From Blastocatellia bacterium (GTDB lineage Bacteria > Acidobacteriota > Blastocatellia > Pyrinomonadales > Pyrinomonadaceae): a DNA stretch of 64,000 nt. A model generated the notes under the pieces. That model was not told the DNA's origin. It searched no databases and saw nothing but the letters and a program-made list of their open reading frames with translations. The stretch spans positions 1-64,000 of the forward strand of contig PMSM01000011.1 of NCBI GenBank assembly GCA_003168335.1, read 5' to 3'. Below, one piece after another: positions 16,828-23,968 of the stretch (the first letter of the stretch is position 1; each line of letters begins with the position of its first letter). Both the position numbers and the translations under genes were made by a program.

Positions 16828-16872
16828 TGGCCCGTCACCCCCCGCCATGGTCGAGCGCTCTCGCCAAAACCG

Positions 16873-16985
16873 TTCGCATCTTCTTCTGTTTATTCTAAAA
16901 TCATTCGCATCTACCCTTGTATGTATTCGCATCCACTTCTGCAAAAAACCCCCGATTTGCCCCCTCTCATTCGCATATACTTCTG
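16873..16985 (-). repeat. Array of four TTCGCATCxxCTTCTG repeats (right)
   Basis: TTCGCAT cores lie at 16873, 16904, 16925 and 16970, most followed by CTTCTG within 16 bases. They are the inverted counterpart of the array at 15571-15622, so the nitrilase and the PhyH remnant lie between inverted arrays. The rest of the 16986-17212 gap shows no gene. Confidence 0.6.
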
Positions 16986-17212
16986 AAACTCACATCGTCC
17001 GGCTGGAAGGAAGTGAAGCCGAGTCCTTCAGCTAAAGTCGCGCGGCGAATCCATCAATTCCACGTAACGACTCGATCAGTTCATCGAACCCTTTCGGCCT
17101 GAACGGCGAACGGCGAACGGCGAGAGAAACGCTAACCGGTTGATAAGGAACGGTGATACTTTTCGTTATGGTAATTTCGTGAAAGGCTTCAGCAAGAACA
17201 TCGGAGGTTGGT

Positions 17213-18193
17213 ATGGGACACGGTCATGACCACGGTCCATCCCTGACTGGGAAGCGTTTGCTCCTGTCAGTTTTCATAACCGTCGCATTTGTCCTCGGCG
17301 AATCCGCCACCGGCTACTTCTCAAACTCTCTGGCGCTGATGTCGGACGCCGGCCATAACTTCGCCGACGCGCTCGCATTGATCCTCTCGTGGTACGGCCT
17401 CTGGATCGCGCGTCGTCCATCTTCAGAAAAACACTCGTATGGTTATCACAGAGTGGGCATCCTCACCGCGCTGGTAAATGCGGTCGCCCTGGTCGTTATT
17501 GCTTTGGCGGTCTTTTGGGAAGCCATCTCTCGGCTGCGCCACCCTGAGCCCGTACAGAGCAAGCCGATGATCATAGTTGCACTCGTCGCGATTCTCCTGA
17601 ACACAGTAATTAGTCTCTGGCTCCGCAAAGCGGCTAAGGATGATCTGAACGTGCGTAGCGCCTACATGCATATGGTAGGTGACGCAGTGTCAGCAGTGGG
17701 CGTGGTAATCGCCGGAGTGGTCGTTGCGTTCACGGGAGCGTCGATTGCAGACCCACTAGTCTCGATTTTGATTGGCCTGCTCATCCTTTGGAGTTCGTGG
17801 GGCATCCTGAAAGAATCCGTCAACGTCTTGCTGGAAGGGATTCCAGAAGGAATGGATATGTGGACGGTCGAGCAAACGATCAGTGGTGTGCATGGTGTTT
17901 TGGCAGTGCATGATCTCCACGTTTGGACAGTCGGCTCAGGAATGACTTGTTGTAGCTGTCACATCACGGTGGAAGAGCAAAGCGTGAGGAGCGGGGAGAA
18001 CGTGCTACGCGAGGTCACGAAAAAGCTGGAACACGATTTCAGGATTGCGCATACTACAATTCAGGTCGAGGTCGGGGGTTGTGAGCCAAACGATATGTAT
18101 TGCGTTATGAAGGTCGCAGGTCATGCTACTGGAAAGGCCCGTGATCATGGTTCACACGATTCCGACGATCCGAGTGTGAGCCATGAACACTAA
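17213..18193 (+). CDS. CDF-family cation efflux protein (CzcD/ZitB-like)
   Basis: This 326-residue inner-membrane antiporter has six transmembrane helices and a cytoplasmic C-terminal domain. It begins with a His-rich start (MGHGHDHG). The two metal-site motifs of zinc-type CDF proteins are present: SDAGHNFADAL in helix two and HMVGDAVSAVG in helix five. The C-terminal domain (AVHDLHVWTVGSG and HTTIQVE) is the usual metallochaperone-like fold, with an extra CCSC patch and a His/Asp tail ending HDSDDPSVSHEH. It exports Zn(II), Co(II) or Cd(II) against protons. A GGAGG ribosome site precedes the ATG. The next gene overlaps by 11 bases, indicating co-translation. Confidence 0.92.
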   Translation: MGHGHDHGPSLTGKRLLLSVFITVAFVLGESATGYFSNSLALMSDAGHNFADALALILSWYGLWIARRPSSEKHSYGYHRVGILTALVNAVALVVIALAVFWEAISRLRHPEPVQSKPMIIVALVAILLNTVISLWLRKAAKDDLNVRSAYMHMVGDAVSAVGVVIAGVVVAFTGASIADPLVSILIGLLILWSSWGILKESVNVLLEGIPEGMDMWTVEQTISGVHGVLAVHDLHVWTVGSGMTCCSCHITVEEQSVRSGENVLREVTKKLEHDFRIAHTTIQVEVGGCEPNDMYCVMKVAGHATGKARDHGSHDSDDPSVSHEH

Positions 18194-19253
18194 GGGGCGT
18201 AGAGCGACATCTCTATCCGGAATCTCGTTCGCCATGCTGGCGGCAATGCTCTTCGGCGCGAGCACACCGTTTTCCAAGATCTTATTGGGCAAGACAGAGC
18301 CGGTAATGCTGGCCGGACTACTCTATCTGGGTTCGGGCGTAGGACTGGCCATCTGGTCGGGACTTCGTTCGCGGTCAAAAACTTCGGGAGAGGCGAAGTT
18401 AAGGGGTTCTGACCTTCCCTGGCTGGCGGGCGCCATCGTTGCGGGGGGCATCATCGGCCCCGTCTTGCTAATGTTTGGCCTTGCTGTCACTCCTGCTTCT
18501 TCGGCCTCGTTGCTTCTCAATCTGGAAGGAGTCTTCACCGCGCTCCTGGCGTGGTTTGTATTCAAAGAGAACTTCGACCGCCGCATCGCCTGGGGGATGG
18601 CCGCGATCACGTGCGGTGGCCTGTTTCTCTCTTGGGCAGGCCGTTTGGAAGTGGGCGCGCTTTGGGGCACTCTCGCGATTGGCGGAGCATGCCTCGCATG
18701 GGCGATTGATAATAATCTCACCAGAAAAGTCTCTGCGGGAGACCCGGTCCAGATCGCTGCCGCAAAGGGTCTTGTCGCGGGCTCCGTAAATCTGACGATT
18801 GCGCTACTCGTCGGCACGTCTCTGCCGGCGCTTCGTACGGCGAGCCTCGCGGCTCTGCTCGGTTTCTTTGGCTATGGCGTGAGTCTCACGCTGTTCGTAC
18901 TAGCGCTTCGGCACATTGGCACCGCTAGAACCGGCGCGTACTTTTCACTCGCGCCATTCGCGGGTGCGCTGATCTCTCTTTTGATCTTGCGCGATCATCT
19001 AACCTATCAATTTGTGATCGCTGCTGCTTTGATGGGAGTCGGTGTTTGGTTGCACCTGACTGAGCGACATGCGCACAAGCATGAGCATGAAGTGATTGAG
19101 CACGATCATCGACACGTTCACGACGAACACCATCAGCACGAGCATGATGAGTTCGCGCCATTGGGCGAGACCCACAGCCATCCGCATCGTCATGAACGAA
19201 TGGTGCATAGCCATCACCACTACCCAGACATACATCATCGACATGCTCACTAG
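18183..19253 (+). CDS. EamA/DMT-family transporter with a His-rich C-terminal tail
   Basis: This 356-residue protein has ten hydrophobic helices in two EamA repeats (AMLFGASTPFSKILLG, then LEGVFTALLAWFVFKENF; second repeat with TARTGAYFSLAPFAGALISLL). The last 60 residues form a cytoplasmic tail packed with His, for example HAHKHEHEVIEHDHRHVHDE and HPHRHERMVHSHHHYPDIHH. DMT proteins move metabolites or drugs. The tail suggests metal binding or sensing, and the gene overlaps a CDF exporter by 11 bases, so a role in metal homeostasis is a reasonable inference. Relatives with similar tails exist in other bacteria as far as I recall. Confidence 0.87.
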   Translation: MNTKGRRATSLSGISFAMLAAMLFGASTPFSKILLGKTEPVMLAGLLYLGSGVGLAIWSGLRSRSKTSGEAKLRGSDLPWLAGAIVAGGIIGPVLLMFGLAVTPASSASLLLNLEGVFTALLAWFVFKENFDRRIAWGMAAITCGGLFLSWAGRLEVGALWGTLAIGGACLAWAIDNNLTRKVSAGDPVQIAAAKGLVAGSVNLTIALLVGTSLPALRTASLAALLGFFGYGVSLTLFVLALRHIGTARTGAYFSLAPFAGALISLLILRDHLTYQFVIAAALMGVGVWLHLTERHAHKHEHEVIEHDHRHVHDEHHQHEHDEFAPLGETHSHPHRHERMVHSHHHYPDIHHRHAH

Positions 19254-19294
19254 ATAGCATGAGCGTGTGAGTGTGGAGTAGGCAAATCTCAAAA

Positions 19295-19738
19295 ATGAAC
19301 GCGGAAACAGTTCAAATAAGCAATCGAGCGAGTTTGGTCAGGCGAGGACGCAGACTCGAATACTTCACTATTGCCTATAACAGCCTCGAAGGACTCATCG
19401 CACTCGTGGCTGGCTTAATGGCCGGTAGCATTGCGCTGGTCGGTTTCGGTTTCGACAGCCTGATCGAAGTGACGTCCGGTTCGGCTCTACTTTGGCGGCT
19501 ACACTTGGACGCGGACGAGGCAGAGCGGGAACGTGTCGAGGCAGTTACGCTGCGCATTGTCGGTGTCTTGTTCCTTCTGCTGGCCGCGTATGTTAGCTAC
19601 GACTCGATCAAATCGTTGATAGGGCGCGAACAGCCGCGCGAGAGCATCCCCGGTATCATCCTGGCTATCGCATCTCTATTCGTCATGCCATTACTCGTTC
19701 GCGCCAAAAGGAAGGTGGCCCGAGGCTGCGTGTCGTGA
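19295..19738 (+). pseudogene. Truncated CDF-like cation transporter
   Basis: The frame from ATG 19295 (MNAETVQISNR) encodes about 147 residues with four helices. It resembles the N-terminal part of small cation-efflux proteins (RRGRRLEYFTIAYNSLEGL, SIALVGFGFDSLIEVTSG, PLLVRAKRKVARG). Homologues continue for another 50-60 residues with a conserved Asp-containing helix after KVARG; here the reading ends in CVS and TGA. The end coincides with the start of a glycosyltransferase fragment in another frame, so a deletion has joined two genes near 19721-19726. The metal site is incomplete and the product is probably inactive. Confidence 0.7.
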
Positions 19739-20232
19739 AGGATCCGTTTCGCACTGCCATGGCGGCGCGATCACTTCCTGATTCGTCAAGAGTTCGAGTT
19801 CTCCAGATCGGCGGCGCGATGACTGACACAATGGCGAAAAGAGCGCACAAGGAAATGTGCGCTAATAAACGCTATCGATGGCTCGGTGAGCAGTCGCGGT
19901 CACGCGTCCGCCAGATCCTTAAGGAGAGTTCTCTTTGTGTGCTCTCATCCCGGATGGAGGGAGGAGCAAACGTCTTGTCAGAAGCGATTGCAGCCTCCGT
20001 TCCGATTCTTGCTTCTCGTATCAATGGCAATGTCGGCATTCTCGGTGCCGATTATCCCGGTTATTTTGATGTCGGTGACACTGCTCAGCTCGCGCGACTA
20101 TTGGCGCGCGCCGAGACTTTAACCGCTTTTCTTGCGGAACTAAAAACAAGTGTCAACGGCTTGGCCCCACTCGTTGATCCCGCACGAGAGGAGCAAGCCT
20201 GGTCAGATTTGACCAGTGAATTATCCGGTTGA
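19726..20232 (+). pseudogene. C-terminal half of a SenB-like selenosugar synthase/glycosyltransferase
   Basis: About 168 residues match the second Rossmann domain of GT-B glycosyltransferases of the SenB type: LRVVKDPFRTAMAARSLP, then YRWLGEQSRSRVRQIL, CVLSSRMEGGANVLSEAIA and LGADYPGYFDVGDTAQLA. SenB joins selenophosphate and a UDP-sugar to make a selenosugar in selenoneine synthesis. The N-terminal half is missing and coding similarity starts at 19726, inside the end of the truncated CDF gene. GTG 19735 could serve as a start but would give half an enzyme. The family assignment rests on motif memory; a generic group 1 glycosyltransferase is the alternative. Confidence 0.65.
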
Positions 20233-20336
20233 TCCCGGTGGCAATCGTGGCTTAGTGCTCGGCTATGCGAAGACAAAACTGGCTCACGAATAGCTGGCTG
20301 CTCTTGCTCATCCTCTGAAGAAGTCTCGTCTTCAAT

Positions 20337-20699
20337 TCAATGATCGGACGGGACACTTTTTAGGATATCGGAAATCTCCGGTGGTATCGGCAGAGAGTTT
20401 ACCTCATAGAAGTTCTTGACCGTCCGCAATGCGGTCATACCGTAAGGCGCGTTCTGAAACTCCTTGTGCTGATGGATCGTCATAACGCCTGACGGCAGCA
20501 TGGCTTCAATGCGTTTACCCAAGTCGTCTTGCCGGTGGGCGCGCAATTCCGTGGCCTCGAACGCTTTCTCCATCACACTTAGAGTGTAGGAATTGGCATA
20601 CTGCTGTTGACTCGCTCTCCCCATAATAATAAGAACCACGAGTGCGCCGACGAACAAACCGCCAAGGAAGATCAGAAGCTGCTTGACTCGACTCTTCAT
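20337..20699 (-). CDS. Small membrane-anchored protein of unknown function
   Basis: This 120-residue protein has one N-terminal transmembrane helix (LLIFLGGLFVGALVVLIIMG) after a positive start, so the rest is probably outside the cytoplasmic membrane. The soluble part contains a charged helix (MEKAFEATELRAHRQDDLGKR) and ends in LPIPPEISDILKSVPSDH. No family is recognised. A GGAGAG ribosome site precedes the ATG at 20699. It is divergent from the next gene. Confidence 0.65.
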   Translation of the reverse strand: MKSRVKQLLIFLGGLFVGALVVLIIMGRASQQQYANSYTLSVMEKAFEATELRAHRQDDLGKRIEAMLPSGVMTIHQHKEFQNAPYGMTALRTVKNFYEVNSLPIPPEISDILKSVPSDH

Positions 20700-20892
20700 A
20701 ATTCACTCTCCAGAGGGATTAGTGCTTCCCGCAAGGCTCTTGACCGTGGGCCGATTATCATACTCCAGTTGCGGCAACGCAGTAATAATTAGCGTAGAGA
20801 AGATTTCAACAAGTCCCACGTTGGCTTAGAGTCCTTCGTCGAACGTGTATAATATCGGCCCACAAGCCATCATTATCACGGAAAAGAAACCG

Positions 20893-21429
20893 ATGAGAGT
20901 TGATATGAGAATCGTTTCAGCAGCAGCCATTGTGCTACTACTGCTGAGTCTGGCGGACGCACGACAATCGCCGAAGCCGAGTTCGTTGGACGACTTGCGG
21001 TTTTTGATCGGCGAATGGGAAGGAGTTGGAGGAGGAGGTCGGGGCTCGGGAAAGGGCCTATTCAGTTTTGCGTTTGATCTGCAGAACAAGGTAATCGTAC
21101 GAAGGAATTACGCTGAATATCCACCGACTGACGGCCGGCCAGCTGTCAGGCATGACGATCTGATCGTCATTTATCTCGACCGTGCCTCAAATCAAATCCT
21201 TGCGAATTATTTTGATAGCGAAGGTCAGCAGATTAACTATAAGGTGACGCCTTCGTCGGACCACGAAGCCGTGACTTTTCTCAGCGAGGCTTCTGCGTCC
21301 CAGCCTCGCTATCGACTTTCTTACAAGAAGCTCAAAGATGGAACGCTGAGCGGGAAATTCGAGATTGCACCTCCAGGGCAACTGGACGCATTCAAGACAT
21401 ACCTTGAATGGACGGCGCGCAAAAAATAA
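20893..21429 (+). CDS. Exported DUF1579-like beta-barrel protein
   Basis: A protein of about 178 residues starts at ATG 20893 (MRVDMRIVSAAAIVLLLLSLADA, a signal peptide). The mature part begins with DDLRFLIGEWEGVGGGGRG, the fold signature of small lipocalin-like or DUF1579-like proteins, followed by antiparallel strands (FAFDLQNKVIVRRNYAEYP, LIVIYLDRASNQILANYFD). Many members are uncharacterised. An earlier GTG-initiated reading from 20845 would bury the signal peptide. The rhodanese gene follows after 15 bases, so the two may be co-transcribed. Confidence 0.65.
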   Translation: MRVDMRIVSAAAIVLLLLSLADARQSPKPSSLDDLRFLIGEWEGVGGGGRGSGKGLFSFAFDLQNKVIVRRNYAEYPPTDGRPAVRHDDLIVIYLDRASNQILANYFDSEGQQINYKVTPSSDHEAVTFLSEASASQPRYRLSYKKLKDGTLSGKFEIAPPGQLDAFKTYLEWTARKK

Positions 21430-21444
21430 GAAACGAGGGAACCA

Positions 21445-21783
21445 ATGGCAAAAACAATCTCAAGAGATGAATTGAAGCAGAAGCTTGATCGGAAAGACGC
21501 CTTTCTGTTGGTCGAGACTCTGCCGGCCACGTCCTACCACCACAACCATCTGCCGGGAGCAATAAATCTACCGCCTGATAGTGTGACCACGATGGCTTCG
21601 CAGGTCTTACCCGATAAGGGTGCGGAGATCGTCGTTTACTGCGCCAGTCCTACTTGAAACGCTTCCGAGAACGCCGCCCGTGAATTGGCGGCGCTGGGAT
21701 ACACCAATGTGCGTGACTACGCTGAGGGTAAGCAGGGCTGGATTGATGCCGGCCTACCAGTAGAGAGCGACCACAAACACTGA
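21445..21783 (+). CDS. Rhodanese-domain protein with in-frame TGA at a conserved Cys position (possible selenoprotein)
   Basis: The frame 21445-21783 encodes a complete 112-residue rhodanese if TGA at 21655-21657 (codon 71) is read through: DAFLLVETLPATSYHHNHLPG, the active-site loop VVYCASPT (Cys66), then TGA, then NASENAARELAALGYTNVRD and GKQGWIDAGLPVES. In homologues I recall, a second Cys follows the active-site Cys by five residues, exactly where TGA lies, giving C-x4-U. A GC-rich hairpin follows the TGA at bacterial-SECIS distance. The frame is otherwise undamaged. The alternative is a simple Cys-to-stop mutation; several neighbours carry nonsense codons. If the TGA is a stop, the product is a 70-residue truncated protein. 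Confidence 0.6.
21655..21692 (+). promoter_or_regulatory. SECIS-like hairpin after the rhodanese TGA
   Basis: After TGA at 21655-21657 there are 15 bases, then GCCGCC (21673-21678), the loop CGTGAATT, and GGCGGC (21687-21692). C21672 and G21693 extend the stem to 7 bp. The loop is 8 bases with G in its second position and starts 21 bases after the TGA, inside the published range for bacterial SECIS elements. The stem falls on Ala codons (AAxxxAA), so chance complementarity is possible. Confidence 0.45.
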
Positions 21784-21819
21784 GAGCGCCAAATAAGGGT
21801 TTTCTTTAAATTCGACACA

Positions 21820-22326
21820 ATGGATCCGAATGCAGCCCTCAGTACGTCCGCACAGATCGCAGTAGCCATCGCAGGCTTCGCTGCTGTTGTGGTCGCCGTC
21901 CGCAACGAATCCGTGCACAATTGGGGCCGGGTAGAAAAGTTTTGGCTTCGGCTATTGCTGGTCAATTCAATACTGCCGCTCACGTTCAGTATGGTCGGTC
22001 TGCTTTTCCTCGCGATTAGGCCCGTTTCGCCCGCGACATGGCGTTGGTGCAGTGGATTTGCTGCCTTATTCCTGTTCCCCTACGCCACAATGATATTCAT
22101 AAACCTCCTTAGATTCGCTTCCGGACAATTGAAAGCTGCAGGCGGCGGCAGATTCACCAGCTCCGCTCTCTTCGCTCTATTAACGGCGGTGTGCCTGCTG
22201 CAGTTGTACAATGTCACGACGCTGGCTGCCTTCTGGCCTTACTTCGGTGCGATCGTTTCAATGCTTCTAGGGGCGATGTACCAGTTTGTGCGATTAATCC
22301 TAATCCCGCAGCAACCCGGCACCTAA
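21820..22326 (+). CDS. Hypothetical membrane protein with four helices
   Basis: This 168-residue protein has hydrophobic segments AQIAVAIAGFAAVVVAVRN, LLLVNSILPLTFSMVGLLFL, GFAALFLFPYATMIFINLL and an FALLTAVCLLQL region extending to the last helix. Charged loops are short. No family is recognised; similar four-helix proteins of this size are common and uncharacterised. The ribosome site is weak. It is not obviously linked to its neighbours. Confidence 0.6.
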   Translation: MDPNAALSTSAQIAVAIAGFAAVVVAVRNESVHNWGRVEKFWLRLLLVNSILPLTFSMVGLLFLAIRPVSPATWRWCSGFAALFLFPYATMIFINLLRFASGQLKAAGGGRFTSSALFALLTAVCLLQLYNVTTLAAFWPYFGAIVSMLLGAMYQFVRLILIPQQPGT

Positions 22327-22410
22327 CAAGGCTTGCAGACTGACGGCGGTATGTCGCTCATCAGAATTGAAGCACCTTCAAAACGGGGGAGGCTGCGAAC
22401 GATTACCAGG

Positions 22411-22441
22411 TAATTCGCAAGCGGTTTTTCCATTTTGTACG
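22411..22441. repeat. Dispersed 31-bp repeat, copy 2
   Basis: Partner of 15056-15086 (27 of 31 identical). Just before it, GCTGCGAACGATTACC (from 22392) also resembles part of the array at 15571-15622. The right end runs into the operator at 22435-22450. Confidence 0.5.
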
Positions 22442-22450
22442 TCTGTACAA
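22435..22450. promoter_or_regulatory. Putative Phd/YefM-type operator
   Basis: TTGTAC-GTCT-GTACAA is a perfect 6+6 inverted repeat 17 bases before the antitoxin start. YefM/Phd antitoxins are known to bind palindromes with TGTACA cores, which fits the product of the next gene. Confidence 0.6.
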
Positions 22451-22467
22451 TTATTTGAGGTGATCAT

Positions 22468-22872
22468 ATGAAATCGAAGGTTACGAGTACAGATGACCAA
22501 ACTGCGGCGCTTCTACGAGTGGCCTCCTACTTGGGTCGACCTCAGAAGTTCATGGCGGTGGGAGACGCCCGAGCGGAGCTACGCCGCACCTTGGAGCTGG
22601 CTGCAAAGGGAAGCGTTGTTCTTACTACGCATGGAGAGCCGGAGGCGGCGGTCGTTCCTTTCACCGCATTAGAAGATATGCGACGCGCTCTGCTGCATCT
22701 GCTCGTTGAGGAAATGGGATCGAGCTTCGCGCGCTCTAAGGAACGCGCACGATCTCAACGAGGAGACGCTCCTGCGTCGAGCGAAGAAGAACTAGAAGCA
22801 TTGGTCGGAGAAGCGGTGAAAAAGGCGCGGCGGCGTAACGGCAAATCTTCTCGGAAGGTTGCGCGCGGGTAA
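22468..22872 (+). CDS. Phd/YefM-like antitoxin
   Basis: This 134-residue protein has the Phd/YefM N-terminal fold: FMAVGDARAELRRTLELAAKG, then VLTTHGEPEAAVVPFTALEDM, followed by a longer C-terminal tail rich in Arg, Glu and Ser that would wrap the toxin. A GAGGTGAT ribosome site sits before the ATG and a TGTAC palindrome is upstream. The PIN-domain toxin gene begins 2 bases after its stop. Since the toxin is frameshifted, this may be an orphan antitoxin. It has a longer tail than typical YefM (about 85 residues). Confidence 0.75.
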   Translation: MKSKVTSTDDQTAALLRVASYLGRPQKFMAVGDARAELRRTLELAAKGSVVLTTHGEPEAAVVPFTALEDMRRALLHLLVEEMGSSFARSKERARSQRGDAPASSEEELEALVGEAVKKARRRNGKSSRKVARG

Positions 22873-22873
22873 C

Positions 22874-23412
22874 ATGCCTGCTAAGCCGACGAACGCCAGC
22901 GGTAACGATCTGCGGGTCGTTGTCGACGCGCAAATTGTTCTTGCAATGTTTCTCACCCGGCGGGATCGTCCAGACGCGATTTCTCCAAAGCGCCAGCTGC
23001 TGAACCTCTTAGCTCTACCCACCTTTCATTGGCTGTGGACTCTGGAAATCATCAATGACTATGAGCGCGGCGCGGAAGCGGTTGAGGCTGACGAACGGAT
23101 CATGCGGCGGGCTGAGTTTGATCGCGTCGGATTTCAACTATTCCTCGCAGCGTTGCAACTTGAGCCACCCGTCGTGTTTCAGTTAGTACGATGCGCAATG
23201 CTCGGCGTAGCATATCGCAAGCGCTGCGCGCTGCTGAGCGTGATCTTGACGATGCTGTTTATCTGGCCTGTGCGGTAGATGGCGAAGCTCACCTTCTTAC
23301 AACGGAGGATTCGGATTTACGTTTGTTGGGAGATACTTATCAGGACGTGCCTATCGTCAGTTGGCGCGAGCTTAAGGATGAATTGGCGAAGCGAGGATTG
23401 TTGGTTGGTTGA
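22874..23412 (+). pseudogene. PIN-domain toxin gene with a frameshift
   Basis: The ATG at 22874 opens a PIN fold (LRVVVDAQIVLAMFLTRRDR, WTLEIINDYERGAEAVE). Near 23180-23195 the coding signal shifts to another frame, which continues as LRAAERDLDDAVYLACAVDG and LLTTEDSDLRLLGDTYQDVP to the stop at 23412. Together they give a COG1569-like PIN RNase, with acidic residues in both halves (VVDAQ, DLDDAVYLA, TEDSDL). Each half alone lacks part of the metal site, so the toxin should be inactive. A sequencing error cannot be excluded. Confidence 0.75.
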
Positions 23413-23582
23413 GCGACCGTGGGTGATGAATTTCCAAGGTCTCTGAGTGTGGGGAAAACTGTGTCGGTCTTGGATGGAAACAGGCGGTAATGGGTGCATA
23501 CAAGCGCAAAGGCAACGGGCTGCGATCCGCGATAAATGTTAGTAAATGTAGGCACAACGTAACAGGCGCGCTGTTAGGTTGC

Positions 23583-23629
23583 AGGTTTCATAACCCCTCG
23601 GTCGGCGGGTCGATCCCTCGCCGCTATCA
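23583..23629 (+). other. tRNA-Met-like 3' fragment, probable attachment site
   Basis: The sequence has an anticodon-loop-like TTTCATAACC, then GGTCGGCGGGTCGATCC forming a 5-bp T stem with CTCGC, and an acceptor-like end. No D arm or matching 5' acceptor strand exists upstream, so it is only a 3' half, degenerate in the anticodon stem. It lies 340 bases from the 3' end of a tyrosine integrase gene. The rest of the 23413-23968 gap holds the putative arm sites and no gene. Confidence 0.5.
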
Positions 23630-23779
23630 GGCTTCTCTTGCGTTCTTGCGAGCCGCTTTTTGAGTAGCGTTGTGTCGGACTTCACTATATGGCCGTAATT
23701 CTAAATTCCCTTTAATCTCATAGGTTGAGGGAGGGGCAAAGCCTAGCTAGGCATTAGACTATTGGTCCAGACCTGACGA

Positions 23780-23939
23780 TTTGCCCATAAAGTAGAACGG
23801 CTGCCCATAAAATCAGTCTTCACCTTCACTTTATAGGCAAAGCCGGGTTTCTTTGAGAGCTTTCTGTGCGGCTTCAGCGTTCCATTTCTTAGCGCGTGGA
23901 CATGCGTCGATCTATTGGCTCACGCCGGTATAGGCAAAT
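23780..23939. promoter_or_regulatory. Four putative integrase arm-type sites
   Basis: TTTGCCCATAAAGT (23780-23793) and CTGCCCATAAAAT (23801-23813) run in one direction; ACTTTATAGGCAAA (23828-23841) and GTATAGGCAAAT (23928-23939) run in the other. All fit TTTGCCyATA(AA). Short repeated sites between att and int are typical of arm-binding sites for the integrase N-terminal domain. Confidence 0.5.
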
Positions 23940-23968
23940 CCATCCGAGTTGCCATTGGGTTCCCCTTT

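Noticed and set aside
16584-16838. 84-codon minus-strand frame
   Set aside because: The dioxygenase-like motif VWHGHTAN is in the neighbouring frame, so this frame is a shadow.
23317-23557. Overlapping minus-strand frames of 60-71 codons
   Set aside because: No start context or conservation; they oppose the end of the PIN pseudogene and non-coding DNA.
23583-23629. Complete tRNA-Met gene
   Set aside because: The anticodon stem does not pair properly and the 5' half is missing.
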